Assembly: GCA_944470555.2 (NCBI GenBank)
Contig: OX104127.1
Span: forward strand, 43,575,934-43,639,933
Source of the DNA: Heterobilharzia americana
Lineage: Eukaryota > Platyhelminthes > Trematoda > Strigeidida > Schistosomatidae
Direction of reading: 5' to 3'
DNA: 64,000 nucleotides
Below are positions 47,676 to 58,375 of the stretch, piece after piece (within the stretch, counting starts at the first letter, position 1; the number at the start of each line of letters is the position of its first letter). The notes under the pieces were generated by a model. That model was not told where the DNA came from and ran no database searches. It worked only from the letters and a program-made list of their open reading frames with translations. A program made the translations under genes and the position numbers.

Positions 47676-48696
47676 ATGAAATTGATGCTGTTCACACTGT
47701 TGTCTGTGATGTTCATCACTGGTGTCATATCAGATGATTATGAAGGTGAGTATGTCGCTTGAAAGTCTTGTGTGTGTGTATATGCCAGTTGAGAAGGGGA
47801 ATGAGTGAGTTTCTGATTTGTTGGAATTTTATGCTGATGTGAGTTGTGTTGTTAGGTGGATATTTTGAAAAGCAATTGATAATCGTTAGCGGAATGACGA
47901 CCACTCTGATCATTTACTTTCGAGATCAACATGTATGCATATCTATATAAAAAATGTCCGTATATCTATACTGTCCTTTTTCTCTATATAAATACATGCA
48001 ACGATTTTTGATAGAGAGAGAGAGATCGTATATCTCGTTCGATTGGAGACATTTATTATTAATTAAGTGAAACTGCAACTGCACTATGGAAGTTGGTGCA
48101 TTCATGCAAATATGATAATGCATACAAGTGAATATTTCAAATGTGCTGCAATCATTTGTATACGAAGATGTCGAGATGCTTCGCAGCTTATCCACTCAAC
48201 TCACGAATCTCATGCAGATATGCTTGACATGTGTTATTACTCTGGTCATCTTGATGCTCCTTTCAAAGTGTTGCACCATAAAGCATGTTAAGTTGTCCTG
48301 TCAATTCGCGATGCACACAATCACTCACTCACTCACTCAGTCTCTCTCTCTATCTCTATCTCTATGTCTATCTCGCCCTCTGACGCTGACTCTGAGTCTG
48401 AGTCTGGTGTTTAAACATTTCTCACTCTCATTAGTGAATCAAACATGTTGACTCTTCATACTGTTCACTTTCATATGCTGTGTATTTCCCTCTCTGTAGA
48501 GATTGTGGAGTATACGCGAGTCCTGAACGATGATTGTCCGGAAGGTGCACCATTCTGTGATGACAATGGCAACAACAGGAATGGAGGTAAGAAGCTGACT
48601 GCCAATGCCAAAGCCAATGCCAATGCGAATGTGAATGCGAATGCGAAAATTGTGAAGAAGAGGAGACAGAATGAGGGTGACAAAAGCAGTTGTTGA
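47676..48696 (+). CDS. Secreted Asn/Ala-rich MEG-like protein, family 1 copy 4
   Basis: Coding exons 47676-47745 and 48500-48696, 88 residues, identical in predicted sequence to copy 3 (the KKLTANAK form). Intron differences from copy 3 (GATGCTTCGC against GATACTTCGC near 48175, GGAAG against GAAAG near 48088, and a longer CT/CACT tract near 48320-48350) show that the two arms are separate sequences. The AATAAA signal is at 48813-48818. The internal 87-nt symmetric exon option and the basic tail KIVKKRRQ are the same as in copy 2. Confidence 0.73.
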
Positions 48697-48812
48697 TGAC
48701 GAGTGAATCAGTTGGACAATACAGGCGTTCACATTGAGTGCACGTGTAATCCAACACTTCTGGAGCACAATCACACAGACGATATTGATGAGTGCTGTAA
48801 CTTTGCTTGCCT

Positions 48813-48818
48813 AATAAA
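48813..48818 (+). terminator. Polyadenylation signal, family 1 copy 4
   Basis: AATAAA 117 bp after the stop codon, as in copy 2. Confidence 0.6.
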
Positions 48819-49100
48819 CAAAGTATTTGAATTGATAGAGAAGTGTGTTGTCATTGTTTTCTGTCGGTTGTAATATATGTGATGGTGAGGATGTGTCAGT
48901 AATTTGTTGTGTGTTGATATTGAATGTTGTTGGTGTGTCGATGAGGATGGAATGAGTGTGTGTGATGCTCATCACGTGTGTTATTGAGACAGAATGGAAT
49001 GTGGTGGAATTGCTAGATTAGCGCTTATTAGAGCATCTGTTTTGATGGCTATCGATCGGGTCTTTATCACACTATCACATTGGCAATCAGGCGACTGGTC

Positions 49101-49536
49101 TGTTGGTTATTCGTTTCCGGCGGTAGTTTTTGTCAATCCCTACTTGTCGTGATGTGCTCTGGTACCTGCCTAACCACTATCTTATCTCGCGTTTAAGCAC
49201 TGATAACGAAACACGAATCAAAAGTATTCGCTACAGGAATATATTCGAAGAATTTATATATTCATTTAGAATAAATGTAATGGTAATGAATAGGGAGAAA
49301 GATTATTCAACTTATCTAGCTAGTATGGCTGAAATACCGACTCTGAGTATGTGCTCACTAACCAGGAGAAAGGGTGTGTGAAACGTTGCCGAAGCCTGCT
49401 TCGATGCATACTTGTTAGAAAAAAACATAAACATATAAAGGATACGGAGCGGACTGAGAGAATAATTCAGTTAGTTTTATTTGAAATAATTGCTTTATCC
49501 GCAGTTCCATTACAGTGGCAGGGAAGCGCAATAAAA
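49101..49536. mobile_element. Old LTR related to the 63401 insertion, right arm
   Basis: Inverted partner of about 42060-42490. An 83-codon frame inside it (49130-49381) is not considered a gene. Confidence 0.6.
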
Positions 49537-50172
49537 AGTGATACAATGAAGATGGGCCACTTCTTCATTACCGAATATTCACTTCCCATCAGAGCTAAGA
49601 ATCCACATTAGCCTGCCACATTTCACCTTCATACATAGTGACCAGTATGCGGTTCTCCGCGTCACCAGTTCCAATGGAACATTGGAAGGAAACTCCGACT
49701 TCAGATTCTACTCATATATATGCTGAGGAGCCTGCGATTGAGACCAGAGAATAATCTCATTGGTGTAGTCGCAAAAATCTGGGTAGTCATGAATTACTGA
49801 GTAGGTAACTTGACAGTCAGTCCATCACAACTAACGATTGGCACAACAAATCAAGTCAAATTCGCTTCTTTGAGGTCATCACGACTGCTCTCCGCCACCT
49901 CGATTGATCCATTTATTCTCTTGTGAACTCTTAACATTTATGATCCCAACAAATCTTCACTTCCTCATTTATATCACCATCTTTCCACTAGGTTTCCAAT
50001 TCAGACTAAACTCCAACAGAAATCTACCTTGACTTGCAGATTATATCTCACAGCGTTTTACCACCTTTGTGTTGCCACTGACTTGGACAATCTACATTTC
50101 ACACTGTTGTAAGCCCCCAGTTTTGCATAAAACATTGTTATCGATCCAAACAATTTAATGGAAAGGAAGCTG

Positions 50173-50954
50173 CGTACGCGACACCACGCAGTGCTACCAC
50201 CACGTCGTACACAAACAACGCAAACACTTGGATCACACTCCAACAAGGGAGACTCTGTCCACGTACGAGATTACAGACCAGGACATGGTATGTGGATGGA
50301 AGGTGTTGTCATGGGTAGACGTGGGAGTGTCGTGTGATGTACACTATAGTGGTGGGTCAGAAGACATGGCAGAGGCACAAGAATCAGATGCGTCACAGGA
50401 AAGCCAATCAACCAGTGAATCCAATCCAATCCAACCATCCATACCACTCGATATTCTACTCGATACGTTTAACTAGCTTACCAACAACGAGGGAAAAACT
50501 TGAAAGCAATATCAACAAGGAGCCTCTACCCACAAGATATGCGGATCCGAAGTGGTCTCAAACAGTTCCTTTGCAACTGGATCCCAAAAGGCGAAAGTAT
50601 TCATTATTTTTTCTTTACAAAAAGGGGAGGTATTGTAAGGCTCCAGTTTTGCATAAAACATTGTCATTCATGTGAACATTTCTAACTCGCTCTCACTCTC
50701 ACACCATTTTTACAGTATGACTAGTAGTTTATTTCCTGCCCCCATTCGTACGTAGTGTAATTCACTGATTGGTCAATCTTTACTCTCACTATGTCAGTGT
50801 CTCAAATTGAGGACAAGGTCAAATCATCTCATGTGTATACATAGTCACGTGTTGCTTAGTTAGTTGGCTGACATACTTGGAGGAATAAACTCTTGCATGC
50901 AGCTTCGGTCATCTCTCTATTCGTGGCGAGTTGTAGTCGGTGGCTGTTGAGTAC
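50173..50954 (+). mobile_element. Gypsy pol tail plus LTR, inner copy, right arm
   Basis: Partner of 40637-41418 and direct repeat of about 55360-56136. Pol tail, polypurine tract, then LTR starting at 50634 (TGTAAGGCTCCAG). The LTR runs on into ACGAAGTTAGCTGTCAGTTA, which may show its true 3' end. Confidence 0.82.
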
Positions 50955-51000
50955 GAAGTTAGCTGTCAGTTAACCGACAGGCAGCCACATACTGTGTGTG

Positions 51001-51286
51001 AGTGATTACACGCGTAATCCAACACTTCTGGAGCACAATCACACAGACGATATTGAGGAGTGCTGTAACTTTGCTTGCCTAATAAACAAAGTATTTGAAT
51101 TGATAGAGAAGTGTGTTGTCATTGTTTTCTGTCGGTTGTAATATATGTGATGGTGAGGATGTGTCAGTAATTTGTTGTGTGTTGATATTGAATGTTGTTG
51201 GTGTGTCGATGAGGATGGAATGAGTGTGTGTGATGCTCATCACGTGTGTTATTGAGACAGAATGGAATGTGGTGGAATTGCTAGAT
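51001..51286 (+). pseudogene. Family 1 3'-end fragment, right arm
   Basis: Partner of 40305-40590. Keeps the AATAAA (near 51083) and about 200 bp of downstream flank, but no coding exon. Confidence 0.85.
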
Positions 51287-51644
51287 TAGCGCTTATTAGA
51301 GCATCTGTTTTGATGGCTATCGATCGGGTCTTTATCACACTATCACATTGGCAATCATGCGACTGGTCAGTAGATTGTTCAGGTCATTTACCTAATTGGG
51401 GCTACCTCTTCATTTCCGAATATTCACTTCCTATCAGAGCTAAGAATCGACATTAGCCTGCCACATTTCACCTTCTTTCATAGGGACCAGTGTGACCACT
51501 AATCGCGTCTGAAGACAAGTAAACACACACCCGTAACTCTTTTGCTTTCTCCTTCCCTGGCAAACCATGAGTGGTCCAAAATAATCGATTCACACTGACG
51601 AGAAGCAAAACCATCCTTTCTGCACACGAGAGACTGGTAAGGGG

Positions 51645-52333
51645 TGTAACGAAAATTGATCTGAAAATCCCTCCCGATCGCCCTTATTTGATTGTATTGA
51701 CATTTATTTTGACATTTTTACCCTCGTTATGGATGGTGTACCTTTGACCCTAGCCGGTGTAATTTTATTTGCTTGTTTAACTGTCTTATTTGACTTTACA
51801 CTCGGTATTTGCCTTTGTATGTTTGAGACTTATTATGAATGTTTCACTTTCCTATTATGTGACGCTGGACTGTTGACAAGGTGATGTTGTTTTACTGCGC
51901 CCGACATTTTGTTTTGGTTCAACTTACGGTTGTGCAGTGATTTGACTGTTTGTCTTTTGACTGTCTACTGGGAACGTTTGTTTGTTGATTTGATTCATGT
52001 AGGCAGAGTTTTGATCCCTTTTGTCGGGAATATTCCTATTGACCGACAGGTACTTAACAGTTGTATTTGTTTAACCAGTTTTTACCGTGTAGTACGTATT
52101 TGTACCCGAGAACGTTTTGGACTGTATAGTTACCCAACGGCACTGTTGAGGTATTTTTGTAATTTTGACATAACTTATTGTTGCTTTGATAGTACCACAG
52201 ATTTTGTTACGAATCTACTATTGAATTACTACAAACCGTGTTTTGATATTTTGATCCAACCTTTGACTGTGCGTCACTCGCGGAAGTTGGGAAGCTATAC
52301 GGTAGAACGCAGGAACTAGTCAGATTCACGTCA
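51645..52333. mobile_element. Probable LTR abutting the BEL/Pao fragment, right arm
   Basis: Inverted partner of 39258-39946. On the plus strand it begins TGTAACGAAAATTG and ends GATTCACGTCA, followed two bases later by TGGCACCACC, which could be a primer-binding site. The 136-codon frame inside it is taken as chance. Confidence 0.45.
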
Positions 52334-53285
52334 GTTGGCACCACCTAGTTATTTCCCGCGTTCGGCCAAGATTATTGGATTCTGGCCGCTGCAAGGGGTC
52401 CATCATCTGCTGACCCAGTGCAGCTTTGAATCATCGACACTCTATGCACTTTCTTATCACCCGTTTAACCGCACTGATCCCCTTAATTATCCAATAGTTT
52501 CTTCGTTGAGTGGCCAGGACTTGCGAAGTACCAGTGTGTCCTTCTACGATATTATAATGCCTTATGATCAGCTCAGTCACGAAGTGATGTCTGGGGAGGA
52601 TAACCGGATGCTTAAAAGTGAGTGGATAGTCGGAATAGTTCAACCTCCCACCGACTCAGACCAATCCGTCCATAAGTATAGGTGACAACCTCACCTTGCA
52701 ACTCACCTTCTTCAGTCTCACAACTACCCTCTCCTCGGAGTTCCTTTATTAATTCTCCATACACCTCCTGTTGTACCATACATAATACTTTATGTTTAAC
52801 AGCTTCCAGTTCATCGGCTGTTAGATAGCCAACATTCAATGACACACCTTGGCGACGCGAATACATAACAGACATGTAGACCACATATCTCTTAAGCCAT
52901 GCCACAGCTTTAATCAGCCTCACCCAGTCCGAATGATACGCCAAAATCGGATCAACAGTGGGCTGAGCAACGTTTGTGTTTGTTCGGACCGACCTCTTCA
53001 ATTCGACATTTTTCGGTGGTTCCTTCCAGCAGAGGTCTGTGGTACTTGAAAATTGTCGGGTTCCCAGAAAAGAGGGGCCCTGAATCCGAGATGCTAAATC
53101 ACACGCTCTCCATATACCTCTTGATGTCCAATCTGCAGGATTCTCTTCATATTTAATGCACCCATACTGATTTGAGGATGAATACTGGTGAATAATGGCT
53201 AGATGGTTGGCTAGAAACCTACTGTCTCTCTTCGAGGCAGAGGTAAAATGACTTGAAGAACAGGATGTCGTTACTCCACTATCCC
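52334..53285 (-). pseudogene. BEL/Pao pol fragment, right arm
   Basis: Minus-strand partner of 38306-39257. NPADWTSRG lies near 53150-53120 and the H2C2 zinc-binding domain (HPVILPRHHF...CIECR) at about 52610-52431, followed by LGQQMMDPL after a stop. It meets the gypsy reverse transcriptase tail to tail at about 53285. Confidence 0.8.
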
Positions 53286-55822
53286 CTTCTTCTTCGGCTG
53301 CTCCAATCGTCATCATGAAGAAAGCTGATGGCTTCATCTGACTATCTGCTGTCTTCTCGACAGGTTTAAATGCTGCTATTCCAGATGATTTATTTACCAC
53401 TGCAAATGGAGGAAAATATTCCGGAGAAATCGATCTGGCGGACGCATACTTACAAGTCGAAGTTTTTCCAGAATGTCGTGAACTACTAACCATCAATACC
53501 TATTGAGGTCTTTCCCAGTACAATCGTCTGCCATTCGGCATTAAGACTACCCCGGCTATTTTTCAACAGATCACCGATACTATGCTGATAGGTGTATGTA
53601 TCTCAGGTGTTGCAGAATACCTCGACGACGTCATAATAGTTGCAATCTGTACAGCGGAATCGACGAACCGAATGCCGTTGGTCCTACAGCCAATCGAAGA
53701 CAACGACCCTCGACTCAGAAAGAAGAAATGTCAATTATTTCTAAAGTCAGTAAAATATTTAAGTTTCATGTTTGGTGCATATTGTAGACGTTTGGATGCT
53801 GAAAACATTCGAGCTATACTGCAAATGCCCACTGCAACAGATTTCGCAACTCTCCCGTCCTTCCTTGTTCTTGTCAGTTACTATTCGGCATTCCTGCCCT
53901 CTCTACATGATATACGGAAACCTTTGAGTCGTCTACTCCGCAAGGATGCCACATGGTCCTGGTCAAGAGAATGTGAACTCCTATAGAACGACTCAAGTCC
54001 ACTCTCATCTCTGACCTCCTGTTAACATATTACGACCCACAACTACTAATCATCGTTGCCGCTGATACTTTCACCGCTGGTGTTCGGGGTGTTCTGCTGC
54101 ACGAACATCCGGATGGTTAACAAAAAGCTGTCTAGCATGTATCTCGATCATTCGCATCAGCAGAAAAACCCTACTCACAGATAGAAAAGGAAAAGCTTGG
54201 CTTCTTTCTCGTGGTCAGACTCTTTCACAAGATGTTGTATGGACGGTAATTCACCTTGTTCACCGATCATAAGCCCCTCTTCTCAATCTTTGGGTCAAAA
54301 CGCGATGTTCCAGCTAATTCTGCCAACAGGCTTCAACGGTTGGCGGTAACATTATAGGGTTATGATTTCGATACTAAATATCGCCGAACAGAAGACTTTG
54401 GACAGGCAGAAGCACTTTCAAGGCTTATAAGTGAGTATCCTACACCTGATGAAAACACAGTGATCGCATTAGTATCCACAAAGGATTATGCAGTTCGCCT
54501 AGTGGATCGTTCAGTACGCGCATTTCCTGTCACGTCAGCTCAGATGCAAAATAAATAAATCCTGCAAGAACCATTTAATACAGGAAGTCATGCATTATGT
54601 CCAGACAAAACGGGCACAAAAATCGTTTACCGGTGACGTCAAACAATTTTTCTGCAGAAGAGAATCCATTCGTGTCGTCAAGTTAGGAGAACGCGCAGTG
54701 GTTCTCAAGTCTCTTCGTGCAGAAGTCCTAAGACAGTTTCACACTGGTCATCCATGAATAGAACGTATGAAAGCCTTCACTAGAAGCTATGCCTATTGCC
54801 CCAAAGAGACTCTGATATAACTGAATTTGTCAGTGGTTGGACATCATGTCAGGAGGCAGCTAAGAAAATCCTTCACGTCTTCCACCAAACAGATGGCCAT
54901 TGCCAGGTCGACCTTCGTCTAGAATCCACATCGATTTCGCAGGTCCGTTACATGTAACATACTACCTGATTGTTGTTGATGCTTATTCCAAGTGGCCGGA
55001 GTTCGTCGCAGTATCACCCGTGTTATCACGCCGAAAAACCACTTGATATTACAAATTTTTCCATCTGCCACAGGTTGCTCTAGACCACTGGTTCAGAAAC
55101 CATGTCATAATTCACGTCCCGCGAGTTTGTCGAGTTTTCGAGTGTGAATGCAATCCATGATATTCGTAAAACACTGCAACATCATAAATAAAATGACTAA
55201 CAAGAAAGATTTGTTGATAACTTTAAGCGAGCTCTCTTTGATGCAAAAGAGGAGGAGACACGGATCACATACAACAAGTTCTATTCATCTATCGCTCAAC
55301 ACGAAATGATGCCATACCAGATAGAAAATCCAAATCGGAAGTAAGGAAGGCAAGGAAGCTGCGTACGCGACACCACGCAGTGCTACCACCACGTCGTACA
55401 CAAACAACGCAAACACTTGGATCACACTCCAACAAGGGAGACTCTGTCCACGTACGAGATTACAGACCAGGACATGGTATGTGGATGGAAGGTGTTGTCA
55501 TGGGTAGACGTGGGAGTGTCGTGTGATGTACACTATAGTGGTGGGTCAGAAGACATGGCAGAGGCACAAGAATCAGATGCGTCACAGGAAAGCCAATCAA
55601 CCAGTGAATCCAATCCAATCCAACCATCCATACCACTCGATATTCTACTCGATACGTTTAACTAGCTTACCAACAACGAGGGAAAAACTTGAAAGCAATA
55701 TCAACAAGGAGCCTCTACCCACAAGATATGCGGATCCGAAGTGGTCTCAAACAGTTCCTTTGCAACTGGATCCCAAAAGGCGAAAGTATTCATTATTTTT
55801 TCTTTACAAAAAGGGGAGGTAT
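53286..55822 (+). mobile_element. Degenerate Ty3/gypsy pol, right arm
   Basis: Domains in order: reverse transcriptase from AAPIVIMKKADG (about 53298) through STGLNAA, GEIDLADAYLQ, NRLPFGIKTTPAIFQQ and the catalytic YLDD (about 53620); RNase H with TDHKPLFSIFGS and EALSRLI (about 54250-54430); integrase zinc finger HTGHP..ERMKAF (about 54737); integrase core HIDFAGP and VVDAYSKWPEF (about 54930-55010); tail SLYPQDMRIRSG; polypurine tract AAAAAGGGGAGG. TGA after LLTINTY and further stops and frameshifts inactivate it. The part N-terminal to reverse transcriptase, including gag, is absent. It resembles schistosome gypsy elements such as Boudicca; the exact family is not certain. Confidence 0.87.
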
Positions 55823-56150
55823 TGTAAGGCTCCAGTTTTGCATAAAACATTGTCATTCATGTGAACATTTCTAACTCGCTCTCACTCTCACACCATTTTT
55901 ACAGTATGACTAGTAGTTTATTTCCTGCCCCCATTCGTACGTAGTGTAATTCACTGATTGGTCAATCTTTACTCTCACTATGTCAGTGTCTCAAATTGAG
56001 GACAAGGTCAAATCATCTCATGTGTATACATAGTCACGTGTTGCTTAGTTAGTTGGCTGACATACTTGGAGGAATAAACTCTTGCATGCAGCTTCGGTCA
56101 TCTCTCTATTCGTGGCGAGTTGTAGTCGGTGGCTGTTGGATACGAAGTTT
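55823..56150 (+). mobile_element. Gypsy 3' LTR, right arm
   Basis: Starts TGTAAGGCTCCAGTTTTGC directly after the polypurine tract. Beyond about 56150 the sequence is array-unit DNA in reverse orientation. Confidence 0.8.
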
Positions 56151-57510
56151 TCTTTCATTATTCTTAGATATTTTATTTTTTTTTGTGGTTTCCTGAACCG
56201 TGCCAACTTTTATCTTCTGCTTGATTACTGCTTTTCAATTGAATTTTGTATCCCCTTCCCTCTAATTTCGTTTGTTCTTACTCTGTATTTTATGTGTGCA
56301 GTTTCTCTTTCGTTGACTTTGCTATTGCGTGTGCGTTTTGTCTTTTCGGACTTCCTCACATACATGCTCTCATGCTTTTCTGAAATTTTGGTGGTTTTGA
56401 ATGTTCGTTTTATTACTGTTTGAACGCCTTTACGTGGAGGCTGAATTCTTCTCATGCTTCTATCTATTTCTGCTGCCGTTTCCTCCATTTTTGTTTGCAA
56501 TATTCAGTAGGAATTGTATGGTATCTCACAGTGACTATTTGACAGATGCTGTATTGGAAGGCGATTCATGTTTTTGTGTTATATAATTTGATTTTGTGGT
56601 AACGTAGACTAACTTTGTGTTAGATATAATGCATTCAGATGTTTGTTAGTGCATGTATTGAAAATGAATACATGGCCACTCTAAATTTTCAGTGAGGTTG
56701 GTTATTGAATTTGAACTGAACTTCTTTTGTTTGATTGCGTGCCATTTGTGTCGTCTCTACTAGCAATCAATTCATTCCCTTGCCAGCAATTTTCTTCTTC
56801 TAACTCATTGCTATCCTGCTGAGGAAGGTGGTGTGTTGTGAACAGCGTCACTATCATATTACGATACCTTCAGTACATGAATCGCTACACGCTTGTATCA
56901 GTGGACGGGATATAAGAAATTTAATGCCACTGAGAAACTGATTTGCTGTGGTGCCAATCTTGTTTTCGGAAATAGAATCTAAAATATTTTCGCTCAATGC
57001 ACCGTGATTTCCTTTTGGTGTCACCAAAAGGAAAAGGAAATATGGAGTCAGTGATGACAGCTCCAAAGGAGACTTTGTTTATGAGTATTGGTTTCAAACG
57101 TGATACCGCAGCAGAGATCCTGATTAATCGCTTGTCTAGATCACTGACGATGGTATTCTTTTCTGACAAGCAATTGATCAGCTTCTGCAGTCACTGAATA
57201 GATCCAAGCTGTTAACGATATCTTTGCATTTTGAACCACTTCATTTCGGTCATGCCAGTAAACTTGCTCCTATGTAGCTAGTCATATAGGCCGGAAAAAA
57301 CACTATGTTTAATAGTTAGTTCAGCTATACCATACTGTTCAATGATAGACTGAAATATGTTTGTGATGTATATAAATACGATTGTGCAGCGTCACAGAAC
57401 CACATCGTCGAAAAGACATTTTCTCTTCTTTTCTTCATCACTTGACGAGTATCTCACCTGCATTTGTCAACGTGTTAAATCTCTTCCCAGTTCGACTTGT
57501 TCATGAGTCG

Positions 57511-57547
<37 letters not shown>

Positions 57548-57619
57548 ATACATCATTTCAGTGGTTTTCATACATCTCTTGAAACGCACATTTGTCAGCG
57601 TTTCCCTGTATGCATTTAC

Positions 57620-57706
57620 ATGGTGAGATTCGTTATTGATCTATTCTTCTGCCTTCTGTGCATTATGTGGCAGTATATAAATGTGGTCGGATTATATGGG
57701 GAGTGA
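57620..57706 (+). other. Signal-peptide-like mini-frame
   Basis: 28-codon frame starting MVRFVIDLFFCLLCIMW, a good signal-peptide profile. Upstream on the same strand are TATATAAATA (about 57369), a (CT)n pyrimidine tract and a CATTTCAG acceptor (near 57560), arranged like the start exons of families 1 and 2. A further TATATAAA overlaps its end (near 57674). Copies exist on the minus strand at about 33910-33980, 25010-25080 and 14000-14070. No downstream exon is convincing. Confidence 0.25.
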
Positions 57707-58018
57707 AGACCAACTAATTGTAGTAAGTGAAGTATCACACATGTCAATCTGCAGTTTGTTGACGAATCCTGAGTAGACGTGGAGCTGTCTCAATTTTTAT
57801 ATGTCGGAAATCTGTAGAAAATGTCTAACTAGGCCTTACTCACCATGCTCTGATGCACTGTTGCGTTTGCCGTCTGTAGGAATTGAAGACAGTAATTTTT
57901 TGAAATAACCGGTTGGATATGGTTCTGTGGACATGTCTGGTTAAGAATGACTGTGTTGTCTGCAGTGATTCGTCTTAACATCTCTGACTTACTCAGCATC
58001 CGCTGTCACTTCCAGTAA

Positions 58019-58375
58019 ATGAAAATACCGGTGGCCCCATTCGTTTTAGCTGACGTCTGTCCACTGGCCTTCAAGTTGCCTAATAAGAGCATCACTACCA
58101 TTCATCTGAAACCTATGTTTTGTTCACCTTTCGAAATATTGACTGTTGATTCTCGAATAACACCTTGTCAAGGCTTGTTTCACAGTCGGAGGAAAACAGA
58201 AAGTCATGAAATAAGGACTTCATTTTTCATAATCCGTTACCGTGGAGAATATGTTATGCAGCCAACATTATCGTGTACACAATGTGTACAGTTTTATCTC
58301 GACTACGTGAAGTTGATATCTGATAATAGAGCATGTAAATGGTACCAGCGAATCATCTGGATACTGAAGGCATGA
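58019..58375 (+). CDS. Candidate small protein, right-arm copy
   Basis: Same 118-codon MKIPV frame as at 24323-24679 and 33218-33574. Here it is on the plus strand, preceded by the pyrimidine-rich acceptor CACTTCCAG. An AATAAA-like hexamer occurs only at about 59149, after a second frame (58955-59149). Gene status is unproven. Confidence 0.24.
   Translation: MKIPVAPFVLADVCPLAFKLPNKSITTIHLKPMFCSPFEILTVDSRITPCQGLFHSRRKTESHEIRTSFFIIRYRGEYVMQPTLSCTQCVQFYLDYVKLISDNRACKWYQRIIWILKA

Noticed and set aside
51909..52319. 136-codon cysteine-containing frame
   Set aside because: Lies within the LTR-like segment next to the BEL/Pao fragment, with no start context or splice signals; treated as chance.
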